A DNA stretch of 64,000 nt from Sphingobacterium micropteri (GTDB taxonomy: Bacteria; Bacteroidota; Bacteroidia; Sphingobacteriales; Sphingobacteriaceae), in NCBI RefSeq assembly GCF_014692515.1, contig NZ_JACOIK010000004.1, positions 1 through 64,000 of the forward strand. Direction: 5' to 3'. Under the pieces are notes generated by a model. The model saw nothing but the letters and a program-made list of their open reading frames with translations, was not told the DNA's origin and did no database searches. The position numbers and the translations under genes are program-made. Positions 8,138 to 17,260 of the stretch are shown piece after piece; the stretch's first letter is position 1, and the number at the start of each line of letters is the position of its first letter.

Positions 8138-9043
8138 ATGAAACAAACTCTATTATTTGGAAATGGAATAAACTATTTAAGTGAAAACTTCATTTCCTGG
8201 AAAGAACTACTTGAAATAATAAAAGGAGAAAATTTATTTGAAAATGGTAAGCTTCCTAATACAATGATTTATGAAAGAGGAATTATAGGAAATCCTGTTT
8301 CGTTTGACACCTTATCTAAAAAAGAGGGATTCATAAAAGAGCAAATTGCGAAAAGATTAAGTACTCATCCCACCAATAAATATTATTTCGATTTTTTCAG
8401 ATTAGGATTTCAAAATTATTTGACTACTAATTATGACTACACCTTTATAAATTCATTAAAAGAAGAAATTTCATTTGAAATAACCGAAAAAAGCACTGAG
8501 GGAGTATATAGTGTTAGACGAAAAAAAACAATTGTTACAGAAAATAAAGAGTTTGATATCTGGCATATACATGGAGAGATTAATACAATCCCATCAATTA
8601 TGTTGGGATTAGATCATTATTGCGGAAGTATTGGAAAAATAGATAGCTATGTTAAAGGCAATTATACATACCAATTAAACAATCAAAAAGTAGGAACTAA
8701 AAGCATTTCGGACAAACTAAAATCAGGAGAGTTTGACGGTATTAGTTGGATTGAATTATTCTTCAACTCAGATATACATATCGTTGGATTTGGATTTGAT
8801 TATAGTGAAATTGACTTGTGGTGGATTTTAAATAAAAGAGCTCGTATGATGCTAAGTAACAATTCAGAAAAGCAAATTAAAAACACGATATATTACTATA
8901 CAACTGAAGAAGATAAGGACCAAACAGAGTTGCTAAAATCTCTAAATGTTAAATTAGTTTATATCAAAAAAGACAGCACCAAAAATCCTTATCCTCAAGC
9001 ATATAAAAAAATTATTTCTTCAATTAGAAAAAACATCGCTTAA
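8138..9043 (+). CDS. SIR2-like NAD-binding protein
   Basis: A 301-aa protein. LLFGNGIN at residues 4-11 matches the opening glycine loop of SIR2-like folds, LTTNYDYTF holds the T-N-Y/D motif, DIWHIHGE carries the catalytic-type His and the HGE motif, and HIVGFGFDYSEIDLWW is the closing nucleotide-site motif. Defence SIR2 proteins degrade NAD+ on infection. I start at the ATG at 8138; the frame is open from a TTG 36 bases earlier, which has no ribosome site. Base composition is very AT-rich, more so than its neighbours. It stands alone, 156 bases before the next gene. Confidence 0.7.
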   Translation: MKQTLLFGNGINYLSENFISWKELLEIIKGENLFENGKLPNTMIYERGIIGNPVSFDTLSKKEGFIKEQIAKRLSTHPTNKYYFDFFRLGFQNYLTTNYDYTFINSLKEEISFEITEKSTEGVYSVRRKKTIVTENKEFDIWHIHGEINTIPSIMLGLDHYCGSIGKIDSYVKGNYTYQLNNQKVGTKSISDKLKSGEFDGISWIELFFNSDIHIVGFGFDYSEIDLWWILNKRARMMLSNNSEKQIKNTIYYYTTEEDKDQTELLKSLNVKLVYIKKDSTKNPYPQAYKKIISSIRKNIA

Positions 9044-9199
9044 AAAGGAGTTTGGCAAACCGACTGAAGAGCGCACCGCAAGTAATCGGCGGGGTTATTG
9101 GTTAATTGACTACGAAGGACAACTTCCTACAAATTATACCATCACTTCATGAAGCTACCGAATCGTTGCCGACTATCATAAAACGCACAATCATAAACA

Positions 9200-10255
9200 A
9201 TGACAGTAGACAAACTAAAAGAACTTCTTGACGAATTTTTAAATAGATGGAGAGTTGACAATATCCAAAATTTAACATTACAAGAATATGTTGGAGTTGG
9301 AAATAAGGACACGTTTTGCCAATGGGTTGAGACAAAAACAAGAATGCTGGGAAGTATAAAAGGTTTGACCTCTATAAAGTTTGGAATTTACGAGCGAAAA
9401 GACCAGAGCAAAAAACCAAAAAATTACAAAAATGATGATCAGTATTCTTGGTTACAAGGTTATGGAGATAATAGAAAAACAGCTTTTGAAAATACTAAAA
9501 GAGACTTAATTAAAATCATACGGCTTTCAGAAATTGGAAAATTTTCTGAAATAGACGATATACCCTTACCAGATTTATTTAAGTGGAAAGTTGCGTTTTT
9601 ATACTCGAATGAAAGACTAATACCTATTTATAAACGGGACGTTTTATTCAGAATCGCAAACCATTTTGGTTTAATAACAAATCGACACACAAGAATTTCT
9701 GAAATTCAAAATGTAATGATGTTGAACAAACCTGCATATTTGGATGTGTATGCATTTATGTGGCAACTTTTTGACCGATTTAGCAATAATGAAAATAAAA
9801 ACGAAATTCCCGGAATAGAAGAACGGAAAAGCCAAAGAAGAACAACAAGACAAGCTACAAAAGGACGAAACACAACACCACAAATAAGAACGGTGACACG
9901 TTCATACATTGCTGAACAAAAGCATAATAAAATTCAAGAGGCATTAGTAAGGATACTTTCAGAAAAATACGGGAAAGAAAATGTAATCCTCGAAGAAAAT
10001 TATGTTGATATAAAACTAATTCAACCGAGGTTTGTAACCTTTTACGAAGTAAAATCATCTTCTTACGCCTCTGAATGTATAAAAGAAGCACTAGGACAAA
10101 TTCTGCTTTATTCACTAAATCACACGGACAAAAGACCAAAAAAGCATATTGTGGTTGGACAATATCCTCCGACTGACAATGACAAAAAATATATTCAGTT
10201 TTTAAAGCAGAATTTAAAACTCAAATTTGATTACTTGAACGTAGAAATAGAATGA
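9200..10255 (+). CDS. PD-(D/E)XK nuclease with an McrB-type N-terminal region
   Basis: A 351-aa protein. Residues 1-160 resemble the region that precedes the AAA+ domain in many McrB-like proteins: NLTLQEYV, FCQWVETKT, LGSIKG and KFGIYER in order. Residues 240-351 form a restriction-type nuclease core with E247, D270 in ENYVDIKL, and E283-V-K285 in FYEVKSSS, followed by an ALGQILLYS helix. A basic linker (SQRRTTRQATKGR) joins the two. The layout suggests a sensor fused to a DNA nuclease, with no GTPase. AT-rich. Family context is established, the target is inference. Confidence 0.6.
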   Translation: MTVDKLKELLDEFLNRWRVDNIQNLTLQEYVGVGNKDTFCQWVETKTRMLGSIKGLTSIKFGIYERKDQSKKPKNYKNDDQYSWLQGYGDNRKTAFENTKRDLIKIIRLSEIGKFSEIDDIPLPDLFKWKVAFLYSNERLIPIYKRDVLFRIANHFGLITNRHTRISEIQNVMMLNKPAYLDVYAFMWQLFDRFSNNENKNEIPGIEERKSQRRTTRQATKGRNTTPQIRTVTRSYIAEQKHNKIQEALVRILSEKYGKENVILEENYVDIKLIQPRFVTFYEVKSSSYASECIKEALGQILLYSLNHTDKRPKKHIVVGQYPPTDNDKKYIQFLKQNLKLKFDYLNVEIE

Positions 10256-10310
10256 TAACAGTCGTTAACAAGCAGTACCGACAACATCCTATCAATTACA
10301 ATTTAACATT

Positions 10311-11216
10311 ATGATAAACCTGTATTGGCCTGTGTATAAAAACCTAGAAAAGGAAGTAATTGATTTGTCAAATCAAATTCACTTTGATGATAAACAACTC
10401 TCGATATATTCAGTGAAAATTTCAGAATTGCTAATACGGTGTTCAGTTGAAATAGAAGCTATATCCAAAGATTTATTTATTAAGCTTGGAGGAATAGAGC
10501 CTTCGGATCGAGACCTGTACTTTGACACGGACTGCTTGCAATTACTGGAAGATAGTTGGCTACTAAGTAAGAAAAAACTGATAGTTTCAGCATCAAATTT
10601 CTATTTTCAAAATGATGAGAATAACATATTAGCACCATTGTTAAAAGCTAATAAGAGAGGATCGAGTAGTTGTGACTGGAAAAAAGCTTATCAGGCGGTT
10701 AAACATAATAGAACATTAAATTTACACAAAGGAAATATAAAGAACTTACTAAGAGCATTAGGTGCTTTATTCATACTTAATCTCTATTTCAAAGATGAAA
10801 TTCTTAGTTTTGAAAAAGATAGTAAAGCTGTCAATTTTCCAATAAATATGGGGTCAGACATTTTTGCTATCAAATTACATAAATGGTTTAGTTATGATGG
10901 TGACCATAATTATGGAAAAAAGGAGGATTTTGATGAATGTATTTACCTTACCAAATATACTGAAGATTCTTTACAAAAGAATCGACAAGCAGTTCAAGAA
11001 ATGAGTAATAAACAGCGGGAACTATTTCTTAAACATCCTAAATTTTTGGAATATGTTAAGACAAATGATATAAATGACTATAAAGGGCAAAATCTAATGT
11101 GGGACGTTTTAGGGCAGGAAGATTATATAAATATTATTAGAATTGCTGGTCAAAAACAGATTGAAGCTTTCAAAACAACTGAATTTGAAGCTATAATTAA
11201 CAAAAACAGCGTATAA
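10311..11216 (+). CDS. HEPN-like hypothetical protein (VKHNR type)
   Basis: A 301-aa protein. The segment CDWKKAYQAVKHNRTLN resembles the W-x3-Y-x2-VKHNR motif of a group of helical proteins related to HEPN, preceded by ELLIRCSVEIEAISKDLF. There is no standard R-x4-H, so the nuclease activity is doubtful. The C-terminal 80 residues are acidic and basic mixed helices without a known domain. The stop codon lies 8 bases before an orphan IS21 end (11225-11290). Confidence 0.45.
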   Translation: MINLYWPVYKNLEKEVIDLSNQIHFDDKQLSIYSVKISELLIRCSVEIEAISKDLFIKLGGIEPSDRDLYFDTDCLQLLEDSWLLSKKKLIVSASNFYFQNDENNILAPLLKANKRGSSSCDWKKAYQAVKHNRTLNLHKGNIKNLLRALGALFILNLYFKDEILSFEKDSKAVNFPINMGSDIFAIKLHKWFSYDGDHNYGKKEDFDECIYLTKYTEDSLQKNRQAVQEMSNKQRELFLKHPKFLEYVKTNDINDYKGQNLMWDVLGQEDYINIIRIAGQKQIEAFKTTEFEAIINKNSV

Positions 11217-11224
11217 CTGTACAC

Positions 11225-11290
11225 AATGACCAGCGAAATAATTGGCCCTACATGAACGAAACGACTGGACCCCTATCGCCGAAATAGACA
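11225..11290 (-). mobile_element. Orphan IS21-family end (66 bp)
   Basis: Read on the minus strand from 11290, this begins TGTCTATTTCGG and continues with the same 66 bases that open the complete IS21 element at 30291, with two mismatches. It carries the same two transposase-site motifs (GTCCAGTCGTTTCG and GGCCAATTATTTCG). The match stops at 11225; no transposase gene and no second end are nearby. It is a relic of an earlier copy or of an imprecise deletion. Confidence 0.75.
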
Positions 11291-11350
11291 AGACACACAC
11301 TAAATAAAAGAAGTAAAGCGTACCTTTGCCATAGATTATTATGGCCTCAA

Positions 11351-12517
11351 ATGAAGAAACTAATTATTATCGGTAATGGCTTTGACCGTTCTCACGGGTT
11401 ACCTACTAGCTATAGACATTTTATCGTTTGGCTTGTTAAAAAAGAATTTCGGGAGATGAACGTGGAAGAACCCGGAAAGACAAGACGAAAGCAATTTCCC
11501 TTATTTTCCTGCTCAATCAATAGGACTATTAAAGATTTTGATGCCTATGTTGAAAAGAACATTCACGAAATAATGAGAACTTGCCAAAACAAGCAACATT
11601 TCGAAGTAAGTTTTCCCGGTTCATCATATGGCGCCATACACGAGCGTACTACTCAACCACTAAGTATTAAAACAGATTCAATATTTGGTGAATCTCTCAT
11701 ATTAAATAGTTGCGGCGACTGGGTTGATATAGAAGATACATATTACCGTTGCTTAAAAAATATCTTGTATGAAACTACGAAAAGCACAGAGGCCAATAAA
11801 CAGGAGCAAGTTAATAAGCTGAATAATCAGCTTAGCTATCTATGTGAAAATCTGAAGCAATATTTATTAGATCTACCGCAAGATACTTATATAGATGCTT
11901 ACCGAGATATCATTACGAAACCCATTGATCATTCCTTATTATTTACAGCTTTTAACAAAAGTACACCGTACAATCATCATGCATCCGACACTTATATTTT
12001 AAATTTTAATTATACCAATACGGTTTCCCAATATGTAAATAGTTCCGACGTTTCAATAAACCAAATCCATGGGTCAATCACAGATGAACATAATCCTATG
12101 ATTTTCGGATATGGAGATGAACTAGACGACGATTTCCAAGCAATGGAAAAGGAAGATGTCGACGGATTTCTCAAACACATAAAGTCATTATGGTATTTGA
12201 GGACTAAGAACTATCATAATTTACTTCGCTTTATTGAATCACAAACCTATCAGGTACAAATTATGGGTCATTCATGTGGCAGGTCCGATAGGACACTTTT
12301 AAATATGATTTTTGAGCACGAAAACTGTAATTCTATAGATATCTTTTATCGGGTAAAAAAAGATGGAACAGATAATTTTAATAAGATATGCGAGGATGTT
12401 TCAAGACAATTTAGGGACAAACAAAAACTCAGGAAACGGGTGCTTCCAAAGAATAGTATGAACGTGCTGCCGCAATACCGGGCTCAAGGGGATGAAAAAC
12501 TAGAGATTGCTATCTGA
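11351..12517 (+). CDS. AbiH-family abortive-infection protein, copy 1
   Basis: A 388-aa protein. LIIIGNGFDRSHGLPTSY at residues 4-21 is the hallmark of AbiH proteins, followed by the central DWVDIEDTYY, LNFNYTNT and QIHGSITDEHNPMIFGYGDE segments and the closing MGHSCGRSDRTLL motif. The GNGFD loop and the NYT and HG motifs suggest a SIR2-like nucleotide fold. AbiH protects lactococci from phage by an unknown mechanism. A TACCTTTG box at 11321-11328 may drive it. A second, diverged AbiH gene lies at 26587. Confidence 0.8.
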   Translation: MKKLIIIGNGFDRSHGLPTSYRHFIVWLVKKEFREMNVEEPGKTRRKQFPLFSCSINRTIKDFDAYVEKNIHEIMRTCQNKQHFEVSFPGSSYGAIHERTTQPLSIKTDSIFGESLILNSCGDWVDIEDTYYRCLKNILYETTKSTEANKQEQVNKLNNQLSYLCENLKQYLLDLPQDTYIDAYRDIITKPIDHSLLFTAFNKSTPYNHHASDTYILNFNYTNTVSQYVNSSDVSINQIHGSITDEHNPMIFGYGDELDDDFQAMEKEDVDGFLKHIKSLWYLRTKNYHNLLRFIESQTYQVQIMGHSCGRSDRTLLNMIFEHENCNSIDIFYRVKKDGTDNFNKICEDVSRQFRDKQKLRKRVLPKNSMNVLPQYRAQGDEKLEIAI

Positions 12518-12597
12518 AGCAGGTCTGTCTGATTTTGAGTTCACGAGGAGTCACATATCGACGCGTGTGTTTGAACATATAATATAAAACTATTGCA

Positions 12598-13269
12598 ATG
12601 AATTTACAAATCCTTACACCTAAGCCGACACAAGACTGGGGGATCTTTTTAGAGTTCTGGTCTAATCAATATTTTTACAAATTGGAAGACAAATATAACT
12701 CAAGAATAAAACAGCATAGCTATAGTCCTGAGGATCTTAATGAGTTATATATATGGAAAAATGGTTCGCCGCTAAGTAAACTGAAACAGCGTAGCTTTGA
12801 GGAAAATATTTTGCCCCATATCGACCATATAAATTACAAAAAAAACTGTATAGATTACTCCTTTTCAGAACATATAAATAAGTTCAAAAAGGTTTCCGCA
12901 GTGTGGAATATATTCCTTTTGCACCTAATAAAACCTGACAGATATCCCATTTACGATCAGCACATACACAGGGCATTTGCCTTCATTACCGGCTCTGAAG
13001 ATTTTCGGCTTGTTGATGAAAAGATTCACTCTACCCGGAAACTAAATTTTTACTCCAACCTATATTTTCCATTTATCGAGGAAAACCTTAAGCAATTCGA
13101 TTTAAAAAAGGTAGACGAAGCGTTGTTCGCTCTTGGACAGTTTTTAAAGACAAAAAGGTATCAACTTATGTTTTCCAATCCCCGAGATGTGGATATGAAC
13201 GGGCCCCTTTCCTCGGATTTGGTTACCTTCAATAGATTAAAGACTAGCATTTGTAACTATTATTTCTGA
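12598..13269 (+). CDS. Conserved hypothetical protein (KPDRYPIYDQHIHRAF)
   Basis: A 223-aa protein starting 80 bases after AbiH. LKQRSFEENILPHI is followed by FLLHLIKPDRYPIYDQHIHRAFAFI, a motif I associate with uncharacterised proteins distantly like helix-hairpin-helix glycosylases, in which IYD is followed by a catalytic residue. No catalytic lysine or helix-hairpin-helix can be confirmed by eye. Function unknown; a partner of AbiH is possible from the spacing. Confidence 0.5.
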   Translation: MNLQILTPKPTQDWGIFLEFWSNQYFYKLEDKYNSRIKQHSYSPEDLNELYIWKNGSPLSKLKQRSFEENILPHIDHINYKKNCIDYSFSEHINKFKKVSAVWNIFLLHLIKPDRYPIYDQHIHRAFAFITGSEDFRLVDEKIHSTRKLNFYSNLYFPFIEENLKQFDLKKVDEALFALGQFLKTKRYQLMFSNPRDVDMNGPLSSDLVTFNRLKTSICNYYF

Positions 13270-13372
13270 CAGGATAAATGTTAATAAAATCCGCAACATG
13301 TTATTATGAAATTTGAAAACAAATAGCGAACTTCAAAGCATACGAACTTAGTTTCAATTAAAAACAAAGATT

Positions 13373-13504
13373 ATGGGAATTAAACCGGGGCCAAAAAGAA
13401 TCGCTAAATCAACGGGAAAACCAGACAGACGTCAACGAGATAATAAAGACACACCTGGTAATACACCATCACTAAAACCTCACAGGCATAAGAAGGGAGA
13501 TTAA
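13373..13504 (+). CDS. Small basic protein, 43 aa
   Basis: An ORF of 43 codons with 17 Lys, Arg or His residues and several prolines (MGIKPGPKRIAKSTGKPDRR, ending HRHKKGD). It has no membrane segment or Cys. Such short basic proteins are often annotated as hypothetical in Bacteroidota; it may bind nucleic acid. It has no clear ribosome site and could be spurious. Confidence 0.35.
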   Translation: MGIKPGPKRIAKSTGKPDRRQRDNKDTPGNTPSLKPHRHKKGD

Positions 13505-13763
13505 TCAGATAGCCGGTAATGGACTTAAATAGCAAAGTCAGACTGATAATAATTTGAGAAAGACCTTTGGCTATAAATTAAATTCTCAGGCTATGTTAGA
13601 TCCGGTAACTGTTTAGGGACGTAAAGCTCGATTAGGAGCGATAATCGCATGGCATTCCGACAGATGCTGACACGTCCAGCGTCAATCGGGATCAGATTCC
13701 GGAGCATATTAACCCTTTATAGGTTCTGATTTTGGTTTACTTTGGGAAAAAAGATATTACCCA
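13505..13763. other. Intergenic region, nothing recognised
   Basis: No frame of significance and no strong repeat was seen on either strand. It lies before an IS21 orfA relic and may be the decayed flank of that element. Confidence 0.4.
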
Positions 13764-13863
13764 ATGGCGGGAAAACCTAAATCCATGAGTGAGATAAAGC
13801 AGATGATCAGGCTGCAAGCAGGGTTTGTGCGTGGGCATAAAATAGCCTATTTGGTTTGTGATA
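13764..13863 (+). pseudogene. IS21 transposase (IstA) N-terminal relic
   Basis: ATG at 13764 gives MAGKPKSMSEIKQMIRLQAG and then loses similarity. MAGKPK-MSxIKQLLRL is the standard start of one branch of IS21 IstA proteins in Bacteroidota, different from the intact IS21 at 30291. Only about 20 codons remain, and the frame soon stops. Confidence 0.5.
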
Positions 13864-13899
13864 TATACTGATATACCTTTGTATAAAATAATTCGCACC

Positions 13900-14124
13900 A
13901 TGGAAATACAAAAAATAACCAACATGTGCTTGACGCAACTCAATCCTGTTTTGGCCGATGTAAATGTAATTCTTAAAAGAGGAGGAATGGTCAAGTTCAA
14001 AATAAAATTTGAAGACGATATGTCAAACTTTGACATTATGCATCCAGACATCGACACCCAGTCACACGGCGATGAAAACAGAGACAAGATTTGGGACTAC
14101 TATCAAAAGGAAAAATCATTCTAA
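13900..14124 (+). CDS. Hypothetical protein, 74 aa
   Basis: MEIQKITNMCLTQLNPVLAD, then VKFKIKFEDDMSNFDIMHPD and an acidic, charged end. I prefer the ATG at 13900; the frame is also open from a GTG at 13858. It has no membrane segment or known motif. It sits alone between a transposase relic and the HEPN operon. Function unknown. Confidence 0.4.
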   Translation: MEIQKITNMCLTQLNPVLADVNVILKRGGMVKFKIKFEDDMSNFDIMHPDIDTQSHGDENRDKIWDYYQKEKSF

Positions 14125-14321
14125 CAGGTGGCTTACGCTTGGCGCTTTCTGGTTATGGGAATATAATTCCCATCCCTAAAAGAGATAAACTTGGTGCTTC
14201 TAGTATTTCTGAAGTAGTTACTACTGCTTTTAATTAAACTAGGGAGAAGTCACTATGAACTTCCAGCCAGCTTAAAATTAACTTCGCCGGAATATGTAAT
14301 AGTTATAATGGAACTATTTTG

Positions 14322-15278
14322 ATGAAATTTTATAACACCAACGGAATACCGACCGATACACCAGGAGAAGACCGCTTCTACATCGCCGAACTTATGAACG
14401 GTGAGCTTGGCTTTAGTACTGGAGATCAGAGCTACGAAATAGAAAAAATATGCATTCAGTTGAGGGATTACCTTGCCAAGAAGATATTCGGTGATATCCA
14501 AACCTACCATAGCTACTTCAGTACTCCTATATTCCCGTTCGCATCTCTTGCCGGTATCGATGCAGAAATAAAATTGTCAAAGGAAGACTTTGAGATCCTT
14601 ATAAATAGTATTAAGGATAAGGAAAGATTTTTCAGGCTATTATACTATTTCGATGTTGAAAACTTGATCGGTACGTTGCAAAATTCTGTACTTGAGACAA
14701 AATATATTATAGGTAATTTCTACAAAACCCTAAATAACAACAGTTTCCTTGTACATAAAGATCTTACTGTAGTTGATAATGGCATACAATATGCTTCCGG
14801 CTATATTGTCACAAACATTACCTCACTCGTGAATCACTTATTTATCAACTTGTACAGCCAAATGGATTTTACAACGAAGATCATTTACGAAATGGAAAAT
14901 CTCCATACGATTTTCTCGACTTATCCCAAATTGAAATCAAAGGATACAACATACGGGGATTCAAAGAAAACAGCACTTAGGGAGATGCCTGGCTCTATCT
15001 ATGAAATGAGCGATACCATACGAATGATAATGTACCTACGGAATGAAATTGTTCATAACGCCTCCATTGATAGCATTCCCAAAGTATATCAGAATATAAA
15101 AAATAAAAAGATAATAGAGAAGTTTATATTACTTCCTGATTTCAGCAACGGAAAAATTAAAACTTACAAGAATAGGAAGCGTTTTTTTAATGATGATACG
15201 AAACTCAATGAGATTTTGCCCACACTTATTAGTGAGTTTTGGGACAAGTTGAAATTTACATTATCCGAAATTAAATAG
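14322..15278 (+). CDS. HEPN-family protein, first gene of a three-gene operon
   Basis: A 318-aa protein. R241-N-E-I-V-H246 in MYLRNEIVHNAS is a clear HEPN R-x4-H signature near residue 240, with a helix-rich middle (SLVNHLFINLYSQMDF). The N-terminal 80 residues look beta-rich and unknown. I start at the ATG at 14322; a TTG lies three bases upstream. Its stop is seven bases before the next start, so the two are probably coupled. The likely role is an RNase effector or toxin kept in check by its partners. Confidence 0.6.
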   Translation: MKFYNTNGIPTDTPGEDRFYIAELMNGELGFSTGDQSYEIEKICIQLRDYLAKKIFGDIQTYHSYFSTPIFPFASLAGIDAEIKLSKEDFEILINSIKDKERFFRLLYYFDVENLIGTLQNSVLETKYIIGNFYKTLNNNSFLVHKDLTVVDNGIQYASGYIVTNITSLVNHLFINLYSQMDFTTKIIYEMENLHTIFSTYPKLKSKDTTYGDSKKTALREMPGSIYEMSDTIRMIMYLRNEIVHNASIDSIPKVYQNIKNKKIIEKFILLPDFSNGKIKTYKNRKRFFNDDTKLNEILPTLISEFWDKLKFTLSEIK

Positions 15279-15284
15279 GTGAAG

Positions 15285-16148
15285 ATGAAAAAAACAGAAA
15301 AAATAACGCAGTTACTGACTAACCAGTTTGAACTTGATCTTTTTGAGGCATCACTTGCCGGTCTAAATGATAAAAGCAATAAATTACGCTATAATAACTT
15401 CGCCTACTCCATAAGGGAGTTATCACGGCATTTTCTTCATAATCTTGCACCAGAAAATCGGATTAAGAATTGCAATTGGTTCAAACCTGAGACACCAAAT
15501 GGAAAACCAAGCAGAAATCAACGAATCAAATATGCAATTCAAGGCGGAATAGATGACGAACTTTTAGAAAAATGGGGATTTGAAGTTGAAGAGCTTAACG
15601 AGAATATAAAAGATGTCAAAGACACAATAGATATCCTAAGCAAATATACTCATATCAATCCAGAGGTATTCAACATCGACGAAGCTGATGTCGAAATAAA
15701 CAGCCAAAAAGTATTAAAATCCTTTATCAGTTTGGTTGAAACAATTGAGAACTATCGGGAAGATATTAAAACGTTTCTTGACGGTCATATCGAAGAACAC
15801 GTGATTTCATCTGTGATATCAAATTTCTTTAATAACGTTGACCAACTAGCACCTCACTATACCCTGGGACATAGTGAAGTTTCAGATTACCATATCTCAG
15901 AAATAAATGATCAGGAAATAATTGTTACCGTTCGTGGTGACCTGTATGTAATACTGGAATACGGATCAAGACAGGAACGACGTGAAGGCGACGGTCTTGA
16001 TCTGGAAGAGAGTTTTCCGTTTGAAACCAAGATACGATACGAAATCAGTGAAGATTTTCCATCAGAGAGGCACGAAGTTGATGAATATGATGTGGACACT
16101 TCCAGTTGGTACGGAGATGAAGAAGAGGATATCATTATGCCTGACTAG
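15285..16148 (+). CDS. Acidic conserved protein, possibly pPIWI-associated-nuclease-like
   Basis: A 287-aa protein with AGGTG just before the ATG. Residues 20-110 (FEASLAGLND, LRYNNFAYSIRELSRHFLHNLAP, then CNWF and RIKYAIQGG) recall a domain predicted to be a nuclease associated with pPIWI modules; I offer this from memory and with low weight. The middle is helical, and the last 90 residues are beta-rich and very acidic, ending DEEEDIIMPD. It lies between the HEPN gene and an ART-like gene, 6 and 29 bases apart. Confidence 0.5.
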   Translation: MKKTEKITQLLTNQFELDLFEASLAGLNDKSNKLRYNNFAYSIRELSRHFLHNLAPENRIKNCNWFKPETPNGKPSRNQRIKYAIQGGIDDELLEKWGFEVEELNENIKDVKDTIDILSKYTHINPEVFNIDEADVEINSQKVLKSFISLVETIENYREDIKTFLDGHIEEHVISSVISNFFNNVDQLAPHYTLGHSEVSDYHISEINDQEIIVTVRGDLYVILEYGSRQERREGDGLDLEESFPFETKIRYEISEDFPSERHEVDEYDVDTSSWYGDEEEDIIMPD

Positions 16149-16177
16149 GACTGAACTTCTAAATATTAAAGGATACT

Positions 16178-16936
16178 ATGGCTATAATCAATCTGAACAA
16201 CCTTTCAGGAATTCCAGCAAATTTCTTGAAGGAACTAAAAAGACATGATAGGATTTTCAAGGAAAATATATTTATAGAAACCATTTTGGAAGATATTTCC
16301 TTATTGTCGCTCGTTAAAGAAATAGATGCATTTTGTTGCAACAGGTTGATTGTGGGCTTTCATTATACAAGAGCAATATCTGATGAAATTGCAATTAGCG
16401 GCCTTTCTTGTCGCACAGGCGAAGAAATAAGGAGGGCTTTTATTTCTAAATACAGTACTATTTTTACAGAAAATGAATTACAACAAATTAAAAGTGAATG
16501 GAAGGCTCATTTCGACATTCAAAGCCAAAAATCAAGGGATAATCTCCTATTTTTTAATTTTACCACTTGTGCTTTAAATAACTACGGAGCAGAACCATTA
16601 TTATCAAATTTTGGTGGGGAACAAGTATATATGCCATTACAAGATTTACCCGGAATAGGAGAAAAAATAAAAAATATCGGAATACCTCTTATATTAAAAT
16701 GTATTCTGAAACCTTCCGATTTAAAGACCTTTTTCGAATATCCATGGGGGCATATTGCCGTTTCCTCATATCATTGCCGTATTAATCCTGAAGCAATACA
16801 GTTTGATCAGGATGGATTTCAAACTGTGGCAGTGAATCCGAATGACATAGAAATAATTGACTATTCTAAAGTACAAAATCAGAAATTCGAATTAGGTTAT
16901 AAAGGTGGAACAATTTTAAATTTAAATACACTGTGA
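16178..16936 (+). CDS. Hypothetical protein, possibly ADP-ribosyltransferase-like, third gene of the operon
   Basis: A 252-aa protein with AAAGGA well placed before its ATG. The segment VGFHYTRAISDEIAISGLSCRTGEEIRRAF resembles the H-Y-T and following helix of ART-type folds, where His binds NAD; LFFNFTTCALNNYGAEPLL follows at residues 127-145. A possible catalytic Glu cannot be fixed. It closes the HEPN operon. It may be a second effector or a modifier of the HEPN protein, but both are inference. Confidence 0.45.
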   Translation: MAIINLNNLSGIPANFLKELKRHDRIFKENIFIETILEDISLLSLVKEIDAFCCNRLIVGFHYTRAISDEIAISGLSCRTGEEIRRAFISKYSTIFTENELQQIKSEWKAHFDIQSQKSRDNLLFFNFTTCALNNYGAEPLLSNFGGEQVYMPLQDLPGIGEKIKNIGIPLILKCILKPSDLKTFFEYPWGHIAVSSYHCRINPEAIQFDQDGFQTVAVNPNDIEIIDYSKVQNQKFELGYKGGTILNLNTL

Positions 16937-17260
16937 CAAAACGGTTAACCATCTCTACTACTAAAACAGAAAGCTGAATTTATTAGTTCAAAAAATAAAA
17001 AGTGTAATATCTCGAAGTTTTTCTAGGGCGAGACAGGAGCCTGTTTCCATTATGATACATATATATGGAAGCTCCTAACGTTTCCGATTGGCTAACTTAT
17101 TTATTGATCATTCATATAATTCAGGAATTGGGGCAAGGTGCAATTAAGGTAACTGTTGAGATCCTTCGACACCTTGTATATCCTTATGTACAATATCCAT
17201 AAAATTGCGATTATCCAGAGAAACATAATGCAAATGTATACTTCCAAAAATTCAGAAACC
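16937..17260. other. Intergenic region between convergent genes
   Basis: No gene is seen. A bulged hairpin, GGAGC-CTG-TTTCCAT with ATGGAA-GCTCC, lies at about 17036-17078 and may contribute to termination of the operon or of the minus-strand TrlF gene. Confidence 0.4.

Noticed and set aside
7900..10310. Integron cassette array (GTTAGAC before the SIR2 gene, GTTAAC-like sites between genes)
   Set aside because: No paired attC arms with matching cores could be found after each gene, and there is no integrase.
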